A DNA stretch of 11,559 bases, taken from JAKAJA01 sp037440125 (lineage in GTDB: Bacteria; Acidobacteriota; UBA4820; DSQY01). Made by a program: the position numbers and the translations under genes. The notes below the pieces were generated by a model that was not told the DNA's origin, did not search any database, and was given only the letters and a program-made list of their open reading frames with translations. This document shows, piece by piece, positions 6,600 through 11,559 of this stretch. Where the stretch lies: NCBI GenBank assembly GCA_037440125.1, contig JBBIUU010000096.1, positions 1 to 11,559 of the forward strand. Direction: 5' to 3'. Positions within the stretch are counted from its first letter, which is position 1. Each line of letters opens with the position of its first letter.

Positions 6600-6648
6600 C
6601 AGGTTCCGGGCTGGCGGGCCCCATGAACCGTCATGCCGCCCGGACCTG
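6600..6648 (+). ncRNA. Candidate hairpin I after dedA
   Basis: An imperfect stem. C6600-T6604 pairs with A6644-G6648. CCGGGC (6606-6611) pairs with GCCCGG (6638-6643), with T6605 bulged. GG/CC (6616-6617 with 6636-6637) is flanked by left-side bulges. The apex is a perfect CATGA (6622-6626) / TCATG (6631-6635) with an ACCG loop. Structure is read by eye; function and transcription are unknown. Confidence 0.4.
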
Positions 6649-6662
6649 GCCAGATGCGCGGA

Positions 6663-6725
6663 AGGCGAAGCACCCGCACCGGAAGCGTACCCTGTCCGTA
6701 CGTTGAGGATGCGGGTGCTGAGCCT
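6663..6725 (+). ncRNA. Candidate hairpin II with tandem GA mismatch
   Basis: A 63-nt rod. AGGC (6663-6666) pairs with GCCT (6722-6725). Next is a tandem mismatch of GA (6667-6668) opposite GA (6720-6721). Then comes a perfect 10-bp stem, AGCACCCGCA (6669-6678) with TGCGGGTGCT (6710-6719), a symmetric 5x5 internal loop, and an inner stem AGCGTAC (6684-6690) with GTACGTT (6698-6704) over a CCTGTCC loop. GA/GA and the G-T pair at 6685/6703 are stable only if the + strand is the RNA. Confidence 0.45.
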
Positions 6726-6755
6726 GACAAAGCAGATGGCCCGGGACTGGTGGCC

Positions 6756-8363
6756 TTAGTTCTCTGAGACCTCCGAAATGACTTCGTAGCAGGGGAGCGG
6801 CGTCCGTAACCCCTTCACCTTCACATCCCCGATCTTCCGGCACTCGAAGGCGCCGCCGAGGTGCTTGCGCGTCCCCTCGCCGATGATGATTTGGCCGGGC
6901 TCGGCCACCTCGGTCTGGAGGCGCGCCGCGGCGTTCACGGTGGTGCCGAGGACGCTGTACTCCATGCGGCGCAGGCTGCCGATGTCCCCCGCCACGACGG
7001 ACCCCGTGTTGATGCCGATGCGGAAGTTGAGGGGCGTGCCCCCGGGGCGGCTCGAATTGAAGTCCCGGAGCGCGACGCGCATCTCGAGGGCGGCTCGGAC
7101 GGCCCGCGCGGCGTGGTCCTCCGAGGAGATGGGCGCGCCGAAGATGGCCATGATGCAGTCGCCGATGAACTTGTCGAGGGTGCCCTCGTGGGCGAAGACC
7201 ACGTCGGTCATGGTGGAGAAGTAGGCGTTGAGGAGCGTGGCCACGTCCCGCGGGGGCATGCTCTCGGACATGGTCGTGAAACCCACGAGGTCGGCGAAGA
7301 GGACCGTCGCCTCCAGCTCGCGCACATCGAGGCGGAAGGCCTCGTCGGTGGCGCCCCCGGTGACGATCCGGTCCACCACGGAGGGGGAGTGGTAGCGCTC
7401 GAGGCGGCTCTTGGCGATGCGCTCGGCCTCCACCTGGGCGCGGAGGGCCGCCTGCTGGATGCCCACCGCGGCGTAGCCCCCGAGGGCGGTGAGGAGGTCC
7501 AGGTCCCACTCCTCGTAGGCCTTCACCTTCATGGGCGTGTCCACGTAGATGAGGCCGAGCACCTTGTCCTCGGCCTTCAGCGGGACGCAGAGGGCGGAGC
7601 GGATGCCGAGGAAACGGATGGACTCGCCGGCCTGGAAGCGCGGGTCCACCTGGGCGTCCTGCGAGAGGATGGCCACCCCCTCCTTGAAGGCCTTCTGGGC
7701 GATGGTGCGGCTGATCTGGATCGTGTCCTTCGCGCCCCCGGCCTGACGCACGCTCCGCGGCTCGAGCTCCCTCGAGGCGGGGTCCGCGAGGAGGACCACG
7801 GCCCGCTGGGCCTGGATGTACTGGAAGACCACATCCAGGATCTTCTCCAGCACCTCCTCCACGGTCGCCGTCGAGAGCAGCGTCCTGGAGACCTCGGAGA
7901 GAACCGCCAGGATGCGACTCGTCCGGGCCAGGCGGTCGATGTCCTGCTGGGCCAGGGCCTTGGGCTCCGGGAGGGGGGCGGCGGAGAGCATGTTGGCCAC
8001 CTCCTCCACCGAACGGATGATCGTGCCCTCGGCGATGGGGATGTCGGCGCCCGCAGCGCCGAACTGGACGGCCGACTCGGCCTCCTCCTCGAAGCGGGCC
8101 TCGAAGCGCCCGAACACCAGGGCGCTCCCGGGATGGACCGGGGCCTCCTGGACGAACTCGCCATCGACCTGCGTACCGTTTCGGGAGCCCAAGTCCTTCA
8201 AGGTCCAGCCCTTCGGCCCTCGGAGGAGCTCCGCATGGTTCCGGGAGACGGTGTGGTCGGGGAGGACCACGTCGTTGTCGGCCATGCGACCGATGGTCAC
8301 GCGGTCCTTGACCAGGAGGACGGAGGTCGCTTCCCCATCGAGAGTGTAGACCAGACGAAACAT
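6756..8363 (-). CDS. FHA-GAF-class III adenylyl cyclase
   Basis: A 535-residue soluble signalling protein expected to make cyclic AMP from ATP. Order: an FHA phosphothreonine-binding domain (about 1-95; IGR at 24-26, SRNH at 40-43, SRNGT at 60-64), a linker, a GAF sensor (about 145-310), then a class III cyclase domain (about 350-535). The metal-binding aspartates are Asp358 (FADLVGF) and Asp402 (DKFIGD). Lys398 in the same motif is the adenine-selecting lysine. Its usual Asp/Thr partner position is Ser470 in YSVLG, closest to the class IIIb pattern. Asn477 and Arg481 (VNAAAR) are the transition-state residues. The catalytic set looks complete. A TTG start at 8426 is possible, but ATG 8363 begins the FHA domain. 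No transmembrane segment; no kinase or phosphatase partner in the window. Confidence 0.93.
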   Translation of the reverse strand: MFRLVYTLDGEATSVLLVKDRVTIGRMADNDVVLPDHTVSRNHAELLRGPKGWTLKDLGSRNGTQVDGEFVQEAPVHPGSALVFGRFEARFEEEAESAVQFGAAGADIPIAEGTIIRSVEEVANMLSAAPLPEPKALAQQDIDRLARTSRILAVLSEVSRTLLSTATVEEVLEKILDVVFQYIQAQRAVVLLADPASRELEPRSVRQAGGAKDTIQISRTIAQKAFKEGVAILSQDAQVDPRFQAGESIRFLGIRSALCVPLKAEDKVLGLIYVDTPMKVKAYEEWDLDLLTALGGYAAVGIQQAALRAQVEAERIAKSRLERYHSPSVVDRIVTGGATDEAFRLDVRELEATVLFADLVGFTTMSESMPPRDVATLLNAYFSTMTDVVFAHEGTLDKFIGDCIMAIFGAPISSEDHAARAVRAALEMRVALRDFNSSRPGGTPLNFRIGINTGSVVAGDIGSLRRMEYSVLGTTVNAAARLQTEVAEPGQIIIGEGTRKHLGGAFECRKIGDVKVKGLRTPLPCYEVISEVSEN

Positions 8364-8470
8364 GGGTACCCCGCTTCGTGGCTTGGAGCCATCCTCATTG
8401 TGGCAGAATTGACCGCCCCACGGCAACGAGGGGCACTGCGAGGACTATCTCGGCGACGAAACGGAATCTG
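8364..8470. other. Upstream region of the cyclase gene
   Basis: The promoter-proximal part of the divergent gap. It has one small hairpin, TGGCT (8379-8383) with AGCCA (8387-8391), in the cyclase leader. I could not find a convincing promoter pair or operator. Confidence 0.4.
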
Positions 8471-8568
8471 CTCATTGGCACATCCTTCCGGTTTGCGTTC
8501 AATGAGTCGGATGTGCCGCGCTTTCGAAGCAGAGCGGAGAAAGCGGCGTCCCGACGCCGGTGGGCCTA

Positions 8569-8645
8569 TGGCAAGGAAGCTGAGCGGCCTGGGCCGACAT
8601 GTACTGGTGTACTTGGAGCGCCCGAGGCCGCGATGGCTGACGCCG
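8569..8645 (+). ncRNA. Long irregular hairpin with three tandem GA motifs
   Basis: Apex GTAC (8601-8604) / GTAC (8609-8612), loop TGGT. Going down: T-T mismatch; CA/TG (8598-8599 with 8614-8615); GA/GA (8596-8597 with 8616-8617); C8595-G8618; GGGC/GCCC (8591-8594 with 8620-8623); GCGGCCT (8584-8590) / AGGCCGC (8625-8631); GA/GA (8582-8583 with 8632-8633); AGC/GCT (8578-8580 with 8636-8638); GA/GA (8576-8577 with 8639-8640); and a short TGGC..G base with 8641-8645. In total about 26 pairs with only single or double bulges. Confidence 0.55.
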
Positions 8646-8739
8646 CCAGAGGTCCGGCGCCGTCGGCGCGAGAAAACGGGGGTGGGTGGCGAGGTTTGAG
8701 CCAGACAGGCCGGCAAGCCCGAAGGGCCTCCGGGCGAGC

Positions 8740-8803
8740 CGGGCGGAGGTAAGAAAGGCCTAGAGCATTACCAGCGAGGCTATGCCTTTCGGACCGATGC
8801 CCG
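8740..8803 (+). ncRNA. Second long irregular hairpin
   Basis: CGGGCG (8740-8745) with TGCCCG (8798-8803), one G-T wobble. Then GA/GA (8746-8747 with 8796-8797), GGT/ACC (8748-8750 with 8793-8795), AA opposite GG (8751-8752 with 8791-8792), a perfect GAAAGGC/GCCTTTC (8753-8759 with 8784-8790), a C-T mismatch, TAG/CTA (8761-8763 with 8780-8782) and a 16-nt loop. About 19 pairs. Two competing folds exist: CCTCCG (8727-8732) with CGGAGG (8744-8749), and CCGGGCGG (8739-8746) with CCGCCCGG (8804-8811). Confidence 0.5.
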
Positions 8804-8906
8804 CCGCCCGGAGCCGAGTGCCGCAGGCGCTGGGCCGGCCTGGCCGACGGAAGACGATTCGCCCGCAATCAGGCGGCCTGACGAATCAAAGACATGGGGT
8901 CGCCCC

Positions 8907-8937
8907 TAGACAAGGAGACCCTCTGGGCGTCTATAGT
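8907..8937 (+). promoter_or_regulatory. Possible sigma-70 promoter for the propeller gene
   Basis: TAGACA (8907-8912) and TATAGT (8932-8937) with a 19-bp spacer, a little longer than ideal. A start near 8944 would give a leader of about 37 nt to the ATG at 8981. TAGAC (8907-8911) and GTCTA (8929-8933) also form an inverted repeat across it. Confidence 0.25.
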
Positions 8938-8969
8938 TAGGGAGCGGTCGAACTATGCCCGCACGAGCT

Positions 8970-8973
8970 GGAG
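8970..8973 (+). promoter_or_regulatory. Ribosome-binding site that decides the propeller gene start
   Basis: GGAG 7 nt before ATG 8981. The upstream in-frame ATG at 8894 has no Shine-Dalgarno and lies in a GGGG-TCG-CCCC hairpin. Confidence 0.55.
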
Positions 8974-8980
8974 CGAGATC

Positions 8981-11317
8981 ATGAGGGGTCCCATCGGGAG
9001 GTGGTTCATCTTGGCGGCCCTGCTGACGGGGCTCGGCTTGTCCACGATCGCGGGCGACCGCCTGAAGTCCCTCTGGGTCTACTGGGCGCCGGAGAAGATC
9101 CTCTTCACGCCCTCCGTGGCCTGGGACGGATCGGTCTACATCGCCACCGCCGACGGGCTCATCCGCGGCGTCTCCCCCAACGGCGCCGCCACGTGGTCCG
9201 CGAATCCGGGCGGGCTGCCCTCCGCGGCTATGGCCCTCCAGGGCAACGTGCTCTACTTCCCCACCAGCGACTCGCTCGTGGCCTACGGGACCGACGGCGG
9301 CCTCCTCTGGCGCAGACCCTTGGGGTCCACGCTCTGCTCGACCCCCGCCGTGGCGGCCGACGGGACCATCTACGAGACCCTCGTCAAGGGCGGCCTCGTG
9401 GCCCTCAGCCCGCAGGGGCAGATCCTCTGGTCCTACATGATGGCGGACCCCGTCGTCACGAGCCCCGCCATCACGCACACGGGCCTCATCTTCGTGACGA
9501 GCACCCAGCACGTCTACCTCCTCACGCCCCAGGGCACCCCCGTCGCCATCTTCCCCCTCACGGACCAGCCCAGCAGCCCCATGGCGATCGACGCGAGCGA
9601 CTACCCCTACTTCTGGGGCGCGACGGGGAGCGCCTACGCCCTGGCCCAGAACGGCATCTTCCGCTGGAAGACGGAGCCCCCGACCGGGGACCTCATCCCC
9701 ACCGGGGCCTCGCCCGTGGCGTCCAGCTCGGTGGTGTTCCTCACCTCGTCCCTGGGGACCCCTGCGCCCAAGAGCTACCTGGTCACGGGCACCGTGACCT
9801 ACCTGGGTGCCGGCCTCCAGGGAGTGAGCATCTCCTCCGGGACGGGCAACCCCACCGCGACGACGGGAATCGACGGCAAGTTCTCGCTGTCGCTGGCCGA
9901 CGGTACCTACACCCTCACCCCGGCCCTGAGCAACTACACGTTCCAACCGACCACCCTCTCCGTCACGGTGAGCGGGGCGGACGTCACGGGGCAGGACTTC
10001 GTGGCCTCCCACATCTTCGGGGCACCTGTCCTGGAGCCCTCGGTCGCGGAGGGCTCTTCGGTTACGTACAGCGCGGGCGCGTATCGGCTCTCCAGCGGTG
10101 CCCAGGCGTGGAGCCCCCTCGAAATCGGTGGGGCCTACGCACCGGTGGTGGCGACCGAGGACATCCTCCTCCTGCCGAGCTACAGCGATCAGAAGGTCTA
10201 CCTGCTCAACCAGGCCACCGGCCAGACCGAGGGCACCGCCGACGTGGGCGGGGCGCCACACGACCTGGTCCTCGCCGACACGGCCCCGGGGACGCGCCTC
10301 TACTTCCAGGCGGCCGACCAGGCGCTTCACTGCTTCTCCTCGACCCTCACACCCGAGCCGACCTCGCCGTGGGCCCAGATCGGCGCGGGGCCGAGGCACC
10401 TCTACCGGCGCGACGATCCCCCCACCGTCAGCCTCACCGCACCGGAGGATGGGGCCATGGTCGAAGGTACCGTCCCCCTCGCCGCGGACGCCACCGACGA
10501 TTACACGAACCCCCCGAGCATCCGCTATCTCGTGGATGGCGTCGCCGTCGCGAACAGCTCCGGCGATTCGTCCGTGTGGGACTCCACGACCTGGCCCAAC
10601 GGCGAGCACACGGTTCAGGCGGAGGCCCGCGACTCGGCGGGCAACGTGTCCCGGAGCCAGGTCACCGTCACCGTGGACAACGCCTCGCAGAGGACCGACG
10701 AGGTCTACGCCGACACCAAGGAGTTCACCTTCACCTGGGACGCGGGCACGGAGACCCAGTTCCGCGTCGAGGTCTCCACGAACGGCGCCTTCAAGCCCGT
10801 CCTCGCTTCCTCGGAAACCCCCGGGAAACCGTGGCTGAAGACCACGAGCTGGACGCCCCCGAGCCAGACGTGGTCCAAGATCCTCGGCGCGGCCAAGAAG
10901 AATCTATACTCCGATACAACCTTGGTCTGGCGCGTGGTCGGGAAGGCCGCGGGTCCCATGCCGGGGTCGGGCGGCTTCCTGGTGATCATGAAGACCGAGC
11001 CTGCGACGCTCTTGCTGCCGGCCAACGGAAGCACCCAGTATGTGTCGACGCCCCCGGTCTTCACGTGGTCCTCCGAGCACACGGGCAAGTACCAGGTGCG
11101 CGTCAGCGACACCTCGGGCTTCACCGTCCTGCGCATGACGAGCAAGCGGCCCAACCACCCGTGGCTTTCCGAGCCCACCTGGACGCCGGACGCCGACAAG
11201 TGGACCCGGACGGCCTCCACCTACCTGAACAAGACGCTCTATTGGGAAGTGATCTGCAAGGACGACCTCGGGCGCACCATCACGAGCGTTGCCCGCACCA
11301 TGCGGATCGCCAGCTAG
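8981..11317 (+). CDS. Exported PQQ-type beta-propeller protein with Ig-like and C-terminal repeat domains
   Basis: A 778-residue protein of unknown specific function, probably exported. Starting at ATG 8981 it begins with a positively charged end, a hydrophobic core (about 8-24, WFILAALLTGLGLSTIA) and a possible signal-peptidase site near residue 25. Domains: PQQ-like propeller blades (about 40-262; recurring DGxVY, DGGLLW, PQGQILW motifs); an inserted carboxypeptidase-regulatory-like domain (266-342; VTGTVTYLGAGLQGV..., TGIDGKFSLSLADGTYTLTP); more propeller blades (345-475); an Ig-like domain (479-566; NGEHTVQAEARDSAGNVS); and two related ~75-residue repeats (580-655 and 690-761). It lacks LPXTG, a Por tail or an autotransporter barrel, so its final location (periplasm, surface or medium) is open. 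An upstream ATG at 8894 would add 29 residues ahead of the signal and is less likely. The stop codon abuts a 13-bp inverted repeat. Confidence 0.85.
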   Translation: MRGPIGRWFILAALLTGLGLSTIAGDRLKSLWVYWAPEKILFTPSVAWDGSVYIATADGLIRGVSPNGAATWSANPGGLPSAAMALQGNVLYFPTSDSLVAYGTDGGLLWRRPLGSTLCSTPAVAADGTIYETLVKGGLVALSPQGQILWSYMMADPVVTSPAITHTGLIFVTSTQHVYLLTPQGTPVAIFPLTDQPSSPMAIDASDYPYFWGATGSAYALAQNGIFRWKTEPPTGDLIPTGASPVASSSVVFLTSSLGTPAPKSYLVTGTVTYLGAGLQGVSISSGTGNPTATTGIDGKFSLSLADGTYTLTPALSNYTFQPTTLSVTVSGADVTGQDFVASHIFGAPVLEPSVAEGSSVTYSAGAYRLSSGAQAWSPLEIGGAYAPVVATEDILLLPSYSDQKVYLLNQATGQTEGTADVGGAPHDLVLADTAPGTRLYFQAADQALHCFSSTLTPEPTSPWAQIGAGPRHLYRRDDPPTVSLTAPEDGAMVEGTVPLAADATDDYTNPPSIRYLVDGVAVANSSGDSSVWDSTTWPNGEHTVQAEARDSAGNVSRSQVTVTVDNASQRTDEVYADTKEFTFTWDAGTETQFRVEVSTNGAFKPVLASSETPGKPWLKTTSWTPPSQTWSKILGAAKKNLYSDTTLVWRVVGKAAGPMPGSGGFLVIMKTEPATLLLPANGSTQYVSTPPVFTWSSEHTGKYQVRVSDTSGFTVLRMTSKRPNHPWLSEPTWTPDADKWTRTASTYLNKTLYWEVICKDDLGRTITSVARTMRIAS
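9776..10006 (+). other. Carboxypeptidase-regulatory-like domain inserted in the propeller
   Basis: A prealbumin-like fold signature (VTGTV, GVSISSG, TTGIDGKFSLSLADGTYTLTP, Y.F.P..LSVTVSG.DVTGQDF) lies between two stretches of propeller-type sequence. It looks like a nested domain, not a tail. Assigned by motif reading only. Confidence 0.6.
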
Positions 11318-11370
11318 TGTGGCGTCTCAGGAAAGACCGCCATAATTCACTCTAATGGAGACGCCACACT
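11316..11370. repeat. 13-bp perfect inverted repeat touching the propeller gene stop codon
   Basis: AGTGTGGCGTCTC (11316-11328) and GAGACGCCACACT (11358-11370) around a 29-nt spacer. The last two bases of the TAG stop (11315-11317) are in the left arm. There is no T-run after it, so it is not a typical intrinsic terminator. Confidence 0.8.
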
Positions 11371-11375
11371 TCCCA

Positions 11376-11448
11376 AGGGGCTCCGCCCCTAGGGCGCCTG
11401 CCTGCGGCAGGCTGTTACCCCGAAAGAGCGGGGAAGTGCCTTCCCCGC
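11376..11448. repeat. Three consecutive triloop hairpins
   Basis: Perfect stems, each with a 3-nt loop: AGGGGC-TCC-GCCCCT (11376-11390), GCCTGCC-TGC-GGCAGGC (11396-11412) and GCGGGGAAG-TGC-CTTCCCCGC (11428-11448). The third can compete with CCCCG (11418-11422) pairing with CGGGG (11429-11433). They form the 3' flank of the propeller gene and look like REP-type or termination/stability elements. Confidence 0.65.
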
Positions 11449-11559
11449 ACCTCTTCGTGTCCTGTTGCGCCGCCCCAACTTATTCGCCGAACCGCGGTTA
11501 CAGAACACTAGGGCCTGTTCACACAACGGTTGAAGCTGGACTCGCTTTCGGAGCGCAGC
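11449..11559. other. Non-coding end of window, possible insertion-sequence edge
   Basis: No gene is visible. CTAG (11509-11512) is followed by GGCCTGTTCACACAACGG (11513-11530), which recalls the ends of some IS5-family elements with a YTAR target site. The transposase would lie beyond the window. The last 25 nt form another hairpin: GCTG/CAGC (11535-11538 with 11556-11559) and CGCT/AGCG (11543-11546 with 11552-11555). Confidence 0.25.

Larger units (their letters stand above)
6551..6755. other. Convergent intergenic region with stacked inverted repeats
   Basis: 205 bp between the ends of dedA (+) and the cyclase gene (-). It holds a perfect palindrome GGACGCGTCC (6554-6563), a short GTCCA/TGGAC repeat (6560-6564 with 6577-6581) and two larger hairpins annotated separately. 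None is followed by a T-run, so these are not ordinary intrinsic terminators. I see no protein-coding gene. Confidence 0.7.
8471..8906 (+). ncRNA. Candidate structured RNA region in the divergent gap
   Basis: About 436 nt densely filled with inverted repeats and no convincing gene. In order: interleaved repeats (8471-8517); CGCTTTC/GAAAGCG (8519-8525, 8539-8545) with an inner GA/GA; GCGT/ACGC (8546-8557); a long rod (8569-8645); GCGCC/GGCGC (8657-8669); TGGC-GA/GA-GCCA (8687-8703); GCCC-GAA-GGGC (8717-8727); a second rod (8740-8803); GATTCG/CGAATC (8856-8887) enclosing CCGC/GCGG; and GGGG-TCG-CCCC (8896-8906). Six tandem GA/GA mismatches, all on the + strand, argue for an RNA rather than a DNA palindrome. 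It matches no RNA family I recognise: I compared RNase P, tmRNA, SRP RNA, the cobalamin, TPP and c-di-GMP riboswitches, and group I/II intron cores from memory. It could be an independent RNA or a long leader of the gene at 8981. Confidence 0.45.

Noticed and set aside
6663..6725. Integron attC site.
   Set aside because: The imperfect hairpin shape fits, but the required RYYYAAC/GTTRRRY ends are absent, and there is no integrase or cassette structure.
8568..8699. A 43-codon + strand reading frame beginning MARKLSGLGRHVLVYLE, with mostly G/C third positions.
   Set aside because: No proper Shine-Dalgarno. It lies in a frame open by chance for a very long way antisense to the cyclase gene, and it coincides with the strongest hairpin. 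A basic, arginine-rich translation is typical of GC-rich shadow frames.
6861..8699. A 612-codon open frame on the + strand opposite the cyclase gene.
   Set aside because: The translation is repetitive, His/Gly/Arg/Asp-rich with no domain, while the other strand encodes a complete FHA-GAF-cyclase with catalytic residues. It is a high-GC shadow.
8640..8890. Cobalamin or TPP riboswitch, suggested by GAGCCAGACAGG and TTACCAGCGAGGC.
   Set aside because: Only short look-alike stretches match. The B12 box and the TPP core (CTGAGA...ACCTGATCTGG) are missing and the neighbouring genes do not fit.
8471..8906. Known structured RNAs: RNase P, tmRNA, SRP RNA, group I or II intron.
   Set aside because: Diagnostic cores (the GAGGAAAGTCC-type P-RNA core, SRP GGAAGCAGC, a domain V-like hairpin) were not found by eye on the + strand. 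A cmscan run would be decisive.
8894..8980. The longer form of the propeller protein starting at ATG 8894.
   Set aside because: No ribosome-binding site, the ATG abuts a GGGG-TCG-CCCC hairpin, and it would place 29 polar residues ahead of an obvious signal sequence. Kept only as an alternative.

Overview
The window is high-GC DNA from a Gram-negative-looking bacterium, with densely packed genes and short overlaps. An archaeal-type HMG-CoA synthase/thiolase/DUF35 trio, an AtuA-family pair, an FHA-GAF-adenylyl cyclase and a secreted PQQ-propeller/Ig protein would suit an environmental Acidobacteriota, Myxococcota or similar lineage. The sequence alone does not fix the phylum.

Layout. (1) Positions 1-2609, + strand: a tightly coupled three-gene operon for acetyl-CoA to HMG-CoA (HMG-CoA synthase, acetoacetyl-CoA thiolase, DUF35 zinc-ribbon/OB-fold partner). 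It ends at a strong hairpin terminator (2653-2680) shared with the convergent operon. (2) 5588-2679, - strand: a probable five-gene operon: AtuA (DUF1446), a separate AtuA-like small domain protein, glutaredoxin, QueF (queuosine biosynthesis) and a methylated-DNA-cysteine methyltransferase whose GTG start overlaps the queF stop by 4 bp. (3) 5870-6550, +: a DedA membrane protein. (4) 8363-6756, -: an FHA-GAF-class III adenylyl cyclase, convergent with dedA. (5) 8981-11317, +: a large exported beta-propeller protein with an inserted carboxypeptidase-regulatory-like domain, an Ig-like domain and two related C-terminal repeats.

How the genes work together. The trio makes HMG-CoA, which feeds mevalonate/isoprenoid synthesis but is also an intermediate of leucine and acyclic-terpene breakdown. 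AtuA proteins are genetically linked to acyclic-terpene use, so a shared isoprenoid theme is possible but unproven. Grx, QueF and MGMT look like a housekeeping tail on the atu pair.

The most unusual content is non-coding. The divergent gap 8364-8980 carries a dense series of hairpins, including long irregular stems at 8569-8645 and 8740-8803. The convergent gap 6551-6755 carries two more. In these stems the mismatches are repeatedly tandem 5'-GA/GA-3' pairs on the + strand (seven instances by eye), which stack well in RNA, so a + strand structured RNA is a serious candidate. The end of the window (11316-11559) holds another run of hairpins and a possible insertion-sequence edge. Heptad and octad short tandem repeats lie at gene ends and between genes, and one octad tract has become the coding sequence of the DedA tail. 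I saw no tRNA, rRNA, CRISPR array, integrase or transposase gene.
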